Shown piece after piece: positions 1 through 5,959 of a stretch of DNA of 22,142 bases. Source of the DNA: JBBSUX01 sp038234045 (lineage in GTDB: Bacteria > Pseudomonadota > Gammaproteobacteria > Burkholderiales > Burkholderiaceae_C); the NCBI GenBank assembly GCA_038234045.1, contig JBBSUX010000017.1, positions 1-22,142 of the forward strand, read 5' to 3'. The translations under genes were made by a program, and so were the position numbers. Numbering within the stretch: position 1 is the stretch's first letter; each line of letters starts with the position of its first letter. The notes below the pieces were generated by a model. The model was not told where the DNA came from and did not search any database. It saw only the letters and a program-made list of their open reading frames with translations.

Positions 1-1052
1 GTCGTATCGACCTGACCTCGCTCCAGCTTTTTGTGGCGGTATGCGAGTCGGGCAGCATCGGCCGTGCGGCGGAGCGCGAATTTATTGCGGCGTCGGCTAT
101 CAGCAAGCGATTGGCCGAGCTGGAAGCTGCCGTAGATACTCCCCTGCTCTACCGTCACAGCCGCGGCGTGAAGCTCACGCCCGCGGGCGAAAACCTGCTG
201 CACCACGCGCGCACGGTGCTGTTCGGCCTGGAAAAGATGCAAACCGAGCTCGGCGAATATGCGGGCGGTATCCGCGGGCATGTGCGCATGCATGCCAATA
301 TCTCGGCCATTGTGCAGTTCCTGCCAGAAGACCTCGGCGCTTTCGTACGGGCGCACGGCCAGATCAAGATCGATCTGGAAGAACATTTGAGTGGCGCGGT
401 TCTGCATGCCGTGCAGGAGGGCGCGGCGGACATCGGCATTTGCCACTGCGGCAACTCTGCAGTCGTTGGGCAAGACAGCCCTCTTTCCGAAGTTGCCGAA
501 CGCGATGCGGCCGAGCAAAAGTCAGCTCCATCTCCCGCCACGTCTGGCGCCATATCGTTTGCACGCCATGCAGCCAGCGGTCTGCAAACGCAGCCCTATC
601 GCGAAGACCGGCTGGTGCTGGTCATGCCGCAGCAGCATCCGTTGGCGTCGCAGAGTTCCATGCCGTTTGCAGCGGCACTCGATTGCGACATCGTCGGCCT
701 GCACGCGGGCAGCAGCATCGCGCTGGCGTTGCAGCGTGCCGCAGCTGCCGCCGGCAAGGCACTCAAATTGCGCATCCAGGTGACCGGCCTCGACGCGATG
801 TGCCGCATGATCGATAACGGCCTGGGCGTGGGCGTTCTGCCCGACCGGGCGTTCGACCTGATGCGCGGCGTCGGAAGTCTGCGTGCGGTGCCGCTGACGG
901 ACAACTGGGCGCGCCGCCAGCTGCGCATCGTGGCCCGTGATTTCGAAGCCCTTCCCGTCACCGCACGACTGCTGGTCGAACACCTGACGCAGACGCCGAT
1001 TGCTGCAGCCACCGAAACTGAAGCCGCAGCGTCACTGCAACGCGCGGCCTGA
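1..1052 (+). CDS. LysR-family transcriptional regulator, 5' end cut by window
   Basis: The reading frame is open from base 3 (Arg-Ile-Asp-Leu-Thr-Ser-Leu-Gln-Leu-Phe-Val) to TGA at 1050-1052. A GTG at 33 exists, but it lies inside the first helix of the DNA-binding domain, so the true start is just before the window. The N-terminal winged helix-turn-helix is seen as GSIGRAAER, ISKRLAELE and TPLLYRHSRGVKLTPAG. An effector-binding domain follows (EEHLSGAVLHAVQEG, ADIGICH, YREDRLVLVMPQQHPLA, GVGVLPD). About 40 residues rich in Ala, Ser, Glu and Pro (about 453-578) sit between ADIGIC and YREDRLVLV, where family members usually have a short loop. leuC starts 36 bases downstream in the same direction, so co-transcription with leuC is possible. 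The target genes and effector cannot be told from the sequence. Confidence 0.93.
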   Translation, partial: RIDLTSLQLFVAVCESGSIGRAAEREFIAASAISKRLAELEAAVDTPLLYRHSRGVKLTPAGENLLHHARTVLFGLEKMQTELGEYAGGIRGHVRMHANISAIVQFLPEDLGAFVRAHGQIKIDLEEHLSGAVLHAVQEGAADIGICHCGNSAVVGQDSPLSEVAERDAAEQKSAPSPATSGAISFARHAASGLQTQPYREDRLVLVMPQQHPLASQSSMPFAAALDCDIVGLHAGSSIALALQRAAAAAGKALKLRIQVTGLDAMCRMIDNGLGVGVLPDRAFDLMRGVGSLRAVPLTDNWARRQLRIVARDFEALPVTARLLVEHLTQTPIAAATETEAAASLQRAA

Positions 1053-1088
1053 CATTTTTTTGACCATCCTCACCCGGAGCAACACCAT

Positions 1089-2510
1089 ATGGGCCGCACT
1101 CTTTACGACAAGATCTGGGACGAACATGTCGTCCACACCGAAGAAGACGGCACGGCTGTCCTCTACATCGACCGGCATCTGGTGCATGAAGTGACCAGCC
1201 CGCAAGCCTTCGAGGGCCTGCGCCAAGCGGGGCGCCCGGTGTGGCGGGTGAGCTCGATCGTTGCCACCGCAGACCACAACACGCCTACCACCGGTTGGGA
1301 GCGCGGCTACGACGGCATCACCGACCCGATCAGCAAGGAACAGGTCACAACGCTGAACGACAACATCGCCGAATTTGGCGCCGCAGCGTTCTTTCCGTTC
1401 CTGCACAAGCGCCAAGGCATCGTGCATGTGATCGGGCCGGAAAACGGCGCCACGTTGCCGGGTATGACCGTTGTCTGCGGCGATTCGCACACCTCTACGC
1501 ATGGCGCTTTTGGCGCACTGGCGCATGGCATCGGCACCAGCGAGGTCGAGCACGTGATGGCCACGCAAACATTGCTGGCCAAAAAGTCGAAGAACCTGCT
1601 GGTGAAGGTAGAGGGCACGGTCGCGCCCGGCATCACCGCCAAGGACATCGTGCTGGCCATCATCGGCCGCATTGGCACGGCGGGCGGCACCGGCTACACC
1701 ATCGAATTCGGCGGCAGCGCCATCCGCGCACTCAGCATGGAAGGCCGCATGACGGTTTGCAACATGGCGATCGAAGCCGGTGCCCGCGCTGGGCTGGTCG
1801 CCGTGGACCAGAAGACGATCGACTACGTCAAGGGCCGGCCGCTGGCGCCCAACGGCGTCGAATGGGACCACGCAGTTGCCTACTGGAAGACGCTGCAAAC
1901 GGACCCCGATGCAGAGTTCGATGCGGTGGTGGAGCTGGATGCCAGCCAGATCGTGCCGCAGGTGACTTGGGGTACCTCGCCCGAGATGGTGCTCGGCATC
2001 GACGCCCGCGTTCCTGATCCCGACAAGGAAAAGGATGCCGGCAAACGCGACGCGATCGAGCGCGCGCTGAAGTACATGGGCCTCGAACCTGGCAAGGCGC
2101 TGAATGATCTTTTTGTCGACAAGGTATTCATCGGTTCCTGCACCAATAGCCGCATCGAAGACATGCGCGAAGCGGCCGCTGTGGTCAAGAAGTTGGGCCA
2201 GAAGGTTGCCAGCAACATCAAGATCGCGATGGTGGTCCCGGGTTCGGGTCTGGTGAAGGAACAGGCCGAGCGCGAAGGCCTGCATGAGATCTTCAAGGCT
2301 GCGGGATTCGAATGGCGCGAACCGGGCTGCTCGATGTGCCTGGCCATGAACGCCGACCGGCTCGAGGCCGGCGAGCGCTGCGCGAGCACCAGCAACCGCA
2401 ATTTCGAAGGCCGCCAAGGCGCAGGTGGGCGCACGCATCTCGTGAGCCCGGCGATGGCAGCTGCCGCGGCAGTGCACGGCCACTTTGTAGATATCCGAAC
2501 CTTCGCCTGA
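1089..2510 (+). CDS. leuC: 3-isopropylmalate dehydratase large subunit LeuC
   Basis: This is the catalytic Fe-S subunit of isopropylmalate isomerase. With LeuD it converts 2-isopropylmalate to 3-isopropylmalate in leucine synthesis in the cytoplasm. The 473-residue protein has the normal family length. The three cysteines expected to ligate the 4Fe-4S cluster are visible: Cys351 in IGSCTNSRIEDM, and Cys414 and Cys417 in GCSMCLAMN. Other aconitase-family blocks are DKIWDEHVV near the N-terminus, VCGDSHTSTHGAFGALAHG and SNRNFEGRQG. The ATG at 1089 is preceded by GGAG at about 1076-1079, a good ribosome-binding site. The gene is followed by a small lipoprotein gene and then leuD, so the two subunits are separated by one tiny gene. 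Confidence 0.98.
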   Translation: MGRTLYDKIWDEHVVHTEEDGTAVLYIDRHLVHEVTSPQAFEGLRQAGRPVWRVSSIVATADHNTPTTGWERGYDGITDPISKEQVTTLNDNIAEFGAAAFFPFLHKRQGIVHVIGPENGATLPGMTVVCGDSHTSTHGAFGALAHGIGTSEVEHVMATQTLLAKKSKNLLVKVEGTVAPGITAKDIVLAIIGRIGTAGGTGYTIEFGGSAIRALSMEGRMTVCNMAIEAGARAGLVAVDQKTIDYVKGRPLAPNGVEWDHAVAYWKTLQTDPDAEFDAVVELDASQIVPQVTWGTSPEMVLGIDARVPDPDKEKDAGKRDAIERALKYMGLEPGKALNDLFVDKVFIGSCTNSRIEDMREAAAVVKKLGQKVASNIKIAMVVPGSGLVKEQAEREGLHEIFKAAGFEWREPGCSMCLAMNADRLEAGERCASTSNRNFEGRQGAGGRTHLVSPAMAAAAAVHGHFVDIRTFA

Positions 2511-2535
2511 AGAAAAAAGAAGAAAGTCCAACGTC

Positions 2536-2661
2536 ATGAAGACCATCGCTACCCTCTTCCTGCTCTCGCTGGCGTTGCCGCTGACTGGCTGCAACACCGT
2601 CAAAGGCATGGGCAGGGACATCGGCCAGGCCGGCAACGCCATCCAGCGCGCCGCGCAGTAG
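2536..2661 (+). CDS. Small entericidin-like lipoprotein (EcnA/EcnB family)
   Basis: This 41-residue frame runs from ATG 2536 to TAG 2659-2661. It starts with a positively charged residue (MKTIATLF), then a hydrophobic stretch, then the lipobox LTGC with the lipidated cysteine at residue 19. The mature part NTVKGMGRDIGQAGNAIQ resembles entericidin-type peptides, which are small outer-membrane lipoproteins known as an antidote/toxin pair in enterobacteria. A purine-rich stretch just upstream (about 2511-2526) can serve as ribosome-binding site. It lies 25 bases after leuC and 32 bases before leuD, in the same direction, so it is almost surely on the leu transcript. Only one peptide is present, not a pair. 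A role in leucine synthesis is not implied and its function here is unknown. Confidence 0.85.
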   Translation: MKTIATLFLLSLALPLTGCNTVKGMGRDIGQAGNAIQRAAQ

Positions 2662-2693
2662 GTCGGCGCAGCACGCAAGAAAGCTTCAACATC

Positions 2694-3344
2694 ATGCAAA
2701 AATTCACCGTTCACCAGGGTCTGGTCGCGCCGATGGACCGCGAAAACGTCGATACCGACGCCATCATTCCCAAGCAGTTTTTGAAGTCGATCAGGAAGAC
2801 TGGCTTTGGCGTCAATTTGTTTGACGAGTGGCGTTACCTTGATCACGGCGAGCCGGGACAGGATCCGACAACGCGCAAACCCAACCCGGATTTCGTGCTG
2901 AACCGGCCGCGCTACGCGGGCGCGTCAATCCTGCTGGCGCGCAAGAACTTTGGCTGCGGCTCCAGCCGTGAGCACGCGCCTTGGGCGCTGGATCAGTTCG
3001 GCTTTCGCGCCATTCTTGCGCCGAGCTATGCCGACATCTTCTTCAACAACAGCTTCAAGAACGGGTTGCTGCCGATCGTGCTGCCGGAATCGACCATCAA
3101 TCAGCTGTTCGACGAAGCGGCCGCTTTTCCCGGCTACACGCTCACGGTAGATCTGGAACGCAGCGTGATAGTGAGGTCCCAGGGTGAGGAGATTCCGTTC
3201 GAGACCAATGCCTTCCGCCGCTATTGCCTGCTCAACGGCTTTGACGATATTGGGCTCACGCTGCGGCACAAGGACAAGATCCGCGCGTTCGAGGCCGAAC
3301 GGTTAGCGCAAAAGCCGTGGCTGGCGCACACGATGGTGGGCTGA
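2694..3344 (+). CDS. leuD: 3-isopropylmalate dehydratase small subunit LeuD
   Basis: This is the swivel-domain subunit that pairs with LeuC to isomerise 2-isopropylmalate. The 216-residue length is normal for the bacterial family. Family blocks are visible: GLVAPMDRENVDTDAIIPKQ at the N-terminus, NFGCGSSREHAPWAL in the substrate-recognition loop, and AILAPSYADIFFNNSFKNG. The ATG at 2694 lies shortly after a purine-rich AAGAAAG (about 2678-2683). The gap to leuB (3345-3462) is larger than others in this cluster and holds a palindromic repeat, described separately. Confidence 0.98.
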   Translation: MQKFTVHQGLVAPMDRENVDTDAIIPKQFLKSIRKTGFGVNLFDEWRYLDHGEPGQDPTTRKPNPDFVLNRPRYAGASILLARKNFGCGSSREHAPWALDQFGFRAILAPSYADIFFNNSFKNGLLPIVLPESTINQLFDEAAAFPGYTLTVDLERSVIVRSQGEEIPFETNAFRRYCLLNGFDDIGLTLRHKDKIRAFEAERLAQKPWLAHTMVG

Positions 3345-3384
3345 CTCGCTTAGACGCATCTCGGCGCCAGGCAGCAGCAGTTTC

Positions 3385-3437
3385 TCTATTTTTATAGCTA
3401 ATAGCGCTTGTTTCATAAGCTCTAGAACCCTATTTCA
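3385..3437 (+). repeat. Short palindromic repeat element in the leuD-leuB gap
   Basis: This AT-rich stretch sits in otherwise GC-rich DNA. Its core is an inverted repeat: TAGCGCTT at 3402-3409 and AAGCTCTA at 3417-3424, eight base pairs with one mismatch around a 7-base loop. ATAGCT precedes the core and ATTTCA follows it. From memory, similar elements of the form AGCTnnTAGCGCTT-loop-AAGCGCTA are dispersed in Comamonadaceae genomes; I could not check this. A related sequence lies inside trpF (9806-9849), matching at 29 of 44 positions without gaps. It could be a REP-like element left by a transposase encoded elsewhere, or a transcript-stabilising hairpin between leuD and leuB. Confidence 0.6.
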
Positions 3438-3462
3438 TTCATTATTTTAAGGATTTCAATAA

Positions 3463-4551
3463 ATGAAGATTGCAGTCTTGCCTGGTGACGGTATCGGCCC
3501 CGAAATCATCGACGAAGCGGTCCGGGTGCTGAAGGCGCTCGACCTGAAGCTCGAGATGGAAACTGCACCGGTCGGTGGCGCTGCTTATGAGGCCAGCGGA
3601 CATCCGCTGCCCGAGGCTACGTTGAAGCTGGCGCAGCAATCCGACGCCATCCTGTTCGGCGCGGTCGGCGACTGGAAGTACGACAAGCTCGATCGGCCGC
3701 TGCGGCCTGAACAAGCCATCCTCGGGTTGCGCAAGCACCTCGGCTTGTTCGCCAACTTCCGCCCAGCCATTTGCTACGAGCAACTCGTGGACGCATCGAG
3801 CTTGAAGCCCGAGCTGATCGCCGGGCTCGACATCCTCATCATCCGCGAGCTGACCGGTGACATCTATTTCGGCCAGCCGCGCGGCCGCCGCACGGCGACC
3901 GACGGGCATTTCCCCGGAGCCGAGGAAGCCTTCGACACAATGCGCTACAGCCGTCCGGAGATCGAGCGCATTGCCCATGTCGCCTTTCAGGCGGCGCAAA
4001 AACGCAGCAAGCGTGTGACCAGCGTCGACAAATCCAATGTGCTGGAAACCTTCCAATTCTGGAAGGATGTGGTGACCGAGGTCGGCCAGCAATATCCCGA
4101 TGTGGCGCTCGACCACATGTATGTCGACAACGCTGCCATGCAACTGGTAAAGGCACCGAAGAAATTCGACGTGGTCGTTACCGGCAACATGTTCGGCGAC
4201 ATCCTTTCCGACGAGGCATCGATGCTCACCGGCTCCATCGGCATGCTGCCTTCGGCCAGCCTGAACGACAAGAGGCAGGGCCTGTACGAACCCAGCCATG
4301 GCAGCGCCCCTGACATCGCCGGCAAAGGGGTTGCTAATCCTCTGGCTACAATTCTGTCTGCCGCCATGATGTTACGTTTTTCCCTCCAGCAAGCCGAAGC
4401 CGCCGACCGAATCGAGTCCGCGGTGCAATCGGTGCTGGGCCAAGGGTTGCGAACGGCCGATATTCATGCGCCCGGCACGACGCTCGTCGGCACCCGCGCC
4501 ATGGGCGATGCGGTGGTGGCCGCGCTCACCAAGACGATTACCACAGGCTGA
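3463..4551 (+). CDS. leuB: 3-isopropylmalate dehydrogenase LeuB
   Basis: This enzyme oxidises and decarboxylates 3-isopropylmalate to 2-ketoisocaproate with NAD+, the third step of the leucine branch. The 362-residue protein has family-typical length. Visible blocks include MKIAVLPGDGIGPEI for nucleotide binding, LRKHLGLFANFRP, IIRELTGDIYFGQPRG, VDKSNVLE, the catalytic/metal region VDNAAMQL and VTGNMFGDILSDEAS, and EPSHGSAPDIAGKG near the cofactor site. The ATG at 3463 has AAGGA at 3449-3453, nine bases upstream. The leader is unusually AT-rich because the repeat element sits just before it. asd follows after 123 bases. Confidence 0.98.
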   Translation: MKIAVLPGDGIGPEIIDEAVRVLKALDLKLEMETAPVGGAAYEASGHPLPEATLKLAQQSDAILFGAVGDWKYDKLDRPLRPEQAILGLRKHLGLFANFRPAICYEQLVDASSLKPELIAGLDILIIRELTGDIYFGQPRGRRTATDGHFPGAEEAFDTMRYSRPEIERIAHVAFQAAQKRSKRVTSVDKSNVLETFQFWKDVVTEVGQQYPDVALDHMYVDNAAMQLVKAPKKFDVVVTGNMFGDILSDEASMLTGSIGMLPSASLNDKRQGLYEPSHGSAPDIAGKGVANPLATILSAAMMLRFSLQQAEAADRIESAVQSVLGQGLRTADIHAPGTTLVGTRAMGDAVVAALTKTITTG

Positions 4552-4556
4552 TACAG

Positions 4557-4636
4557 CCCGGTTCGTCGCGCCCTTCTTCCGGCCGCAACGAGCCGGGCAA
4601 AAACAGGTTTTGGGTTTTTTCGGTTTTCTGTTTTTG
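4557..4636 (+). terminator. Two consecutive inverted repeats after leuB, possible terminator or attenuator
   Basis: The first structure pairs CCCGGTTCGT (4557-4566) with ACGAGCCGGG (4588-4597), ten pairs with one G-U wobble and a 21-base loop. Directly after it, CAAAAACAG (4598-4606) pairs perfectly with CTGTTTTTG (4628-4636) around a T-rich loop holding a run of six T (4615-4620). The T run does not immediately follow the first stem, so this is not a textbook terminator. Partial termination or mRNA 3' end protection between leuB and asd is plausible. Confidence 0.4.
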
Positions 4637-4674
4637 TTTAACGAATCCACGGGTTCAAGTAAGAGGGCAATGTG

Positions 4675-5793
4675 ATGCGCAGGACAGGCAATCTCGTAGG
4701 ACTGGTCGGCTGGCGCGGCATGGTGGGCTCGGTGCTCATCGACCGCATGCAGGCCGAGGGTGATTTCGACGTCATCGATCCCGTATTTTTCAGCACCTCC
4801 AATGCGGGCGGCAAGGCGCCCGAGCAAGCGAAGAATCAAACGACTTTGCAGGATGCGTTTGATATCGAAGCGCTGCGTCGCTGCGACATCATCATCACCG
4901 CGCAAGGCGGCGACTACACGACCGAGGTTTTTCCCAAGCTGCGCGCTGCCGGCTGGACGGGTTACTGGATCGACGCTGCCTCCACCCTGCGCATGAACGA
5001 CGACGCTGTCATCGTGCTCGATCCGGTCAATGACGACGTCATCCGTGCGGCGCTGGAGCGCGGTGTGCAGAACTACATCGGCGGCAACTGCACCAATTCG
5101 ATCCTGCTGATGGGCGTGGGCGGGCTGTTCCGCGAAGGGCTGGTCGAATGGGTCAGCTCCATGACCTACCAGGCGGCATCCGGCGGTGGCGCCAACCATA
5201 TGCGCGAATTGCTCAAAGGTATGGGAGTGGTGCATGAAGCCGTGGCCGAGGAGCTGCGTACGCCCTCCTCTGCCATCCTGGAGATCGACCGCAAGGTTGC
5301 CCAGACCATCCGCGACGATGTGCCGACGGAATTCTTCGGCGCCCCGCTGGCCGGCGGCCTGATACCGTGGATCGATGCGCAACTGGACAATGGCCAATCC
5401 AAGGAGGAGTGGAAAGGCCAGGCCGAGGTGAACAAGATTCTGGGAAACCAGTCTCCGATCCCGGTGGACGGACTGTGCGTGCGCATCGGCGCCATGCGCT
5501 GCCACAGCCTGGCGCTGACGCTGAAACTGAAAAAAGATCTGCCGCTGGCAGAGATCGAAGCAATCATCCGCTCCGGCAACCCGTGGGTGAAGTTCGTTCC
5601 GAACGAGCGCGCACTGACGGTAAAAGAGCTGACCCCCGCCACCATTACCGGCAGCCTCCAAGTCGGAGTGGGCAGGGTCAGAAAGCTGAACATGGGTCCG
5701 GAATACGTGTCGGCTTTTGTTATCGGCGACCAGCTGCTGTGGGGCGCCGCTGAACCCCTGCGCCGCATGCTGCGGATCCTGTTGCCGGACTGA
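4675..5793 (+). CDS. asd: Aspartate-semialdehyde dehydrogenase Asd
   Basis: Asd reduces L-aspartyl-4-phosphate to aspartate semialdehyde with NADPH, the branch point for lysine/diaminopimelate, threonine and methionine. The protein is 372 residues. It opens with the NADP-binding loop VGLVGWRGMVGSVL, and has FFSTSNAGG and the catalytic Cys139 in GGNCTNSILLMG. The enterobacterial form reads CTVS here, so the Asn is a lineage variant, not a loss. YQAASGGGANHMREL follows. ATG 4675 is preferred over the adjacent GTG 4672 because GAGGG at about 4663-4667 is better spaced to it. It is downstream of leuB in the same direction, with inverted repeats between. Confidence 0.97.
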   Translation: MRRTGNLVGLVGWRGMVGSVLIDRMQAEGDFDVIDPVFFSTSNAGGKAPEQAKNQTTLQDAFDIEALRRCDIIITAQGGDYTTEVFPKLRAAGWTGYWIDAASTLRMNDDAVIVLDPVNDDVIRAALERGVQNYIGGNCTNSILLMGVGGLFREGLVEWVSSMTYQAASGGGANHMRELLKGMGVVHEAVAEELRTPSSAILEIDRKVAQTIRDDVPTEFFGAPLAGGLIPWIDAQLDNGQSKEEWKGQAEVNKILGNQSPIPVDGLCVRIGAMRCHSLALTLKLKKDLPLAEIEAIIRSGNPWVKFVPNERALTVKELTPATITGSLQVGVGRVRKLNMGPEYVSAFVIGDQLLWGAAEPLRRMLRILLPD

Positions 5794-5805
5794 GCGAGCA
5801 CACCC

Positions 5806-5843
5806 GGGGGGCAGGCGTTGTCGAATGACAACAAATGCCCCCC
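5806..5843 (+). terminator. Long two-part hairpin after asd, terminator candidate
   Basis: GGGGGGCA (5806-5813) pairs perfectly with TGCCCCCC (5836-5843). Inside it GTTGTC (5817-5822) pairs perfectly with GACAAC (5827-5832), with a 4-base loop and a 3x3 internal bulge. It begins 13 bases after the asd stop. No T tract follows on the + strand, so it may stop transcription only weakly or protect the asd mRNA end. Its position between asd and the fimV promoter fits a boundary between transcription units. Confidence 0.5.
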
Positions 5844-5872
5844 TCAAAATGTGGCAAAGGCAGACGGGAAAT

Positions 5873-5901
5873 GCGTGACAAGCTCCCTTTTCTTGTCACG
5901 C
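5873..5901. promoter_or_regulatory. Perfect 10-bp inverted repeat overlapping the fimV -35 box
   Basis: GCGTGACAAG (5873-5882) and CTTGTCACGC (5892-5901) are perfect reverse complements with a 9-base spacer. The right arm contains TTGTCA, the likely -35 hexamer of the fimV promoter. This arrangement fits an operator for a dimeric regulator or a stem at an incoming transcript. Which one applies cannot be told from the sequence. Confidence 0.5.
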
Positions 5902-5921
5902 TAAATCATTACTGCTAAGGT
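5893..5921 (+). promoter_or_regulatory. Sigma-70-type promoter candidate for fimV
   Basis: TTGTCA at 5893-5898 matches five of six bases of the consensus -35. It is followed after exactly 17 bases by TAAGGT at 5916-5921 as -10, with TG one base upstream (5913-5914) as an extended -10. Initiation would be near 5928, giving a leader of about 30 bases before ATG 5960. This is the clearest promoter-like sequence in the window. Confidence 0.55.
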
Positions 5922-5959
5922 GCTTTTCGCACTTTTGCGGGGCCGGGATGCATAACTAA

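Noticed and set aside
1032..2846. A 604-residue open frame on the - strand opposite leuC.
   Set aside because: It is a shadow frame of GC-rich leuC codons, with Arg/His/Ala-rich content and no recognisable domain. LeuC on the other strand has all its cluster ligands.
4372..5847. A 491-residue open frame on the - strand opposite asd.
   Set aside because: It spans the end of leuB, the gap and all of asd, has shadow-type composition, and lacks domain motifs or a ribosome-binding site.
5923..5935. Short GTGC/GCAC hairpin downstream of the fimV promoter.
   Set aside because: A 4-bp stem is too short to separate from chance.
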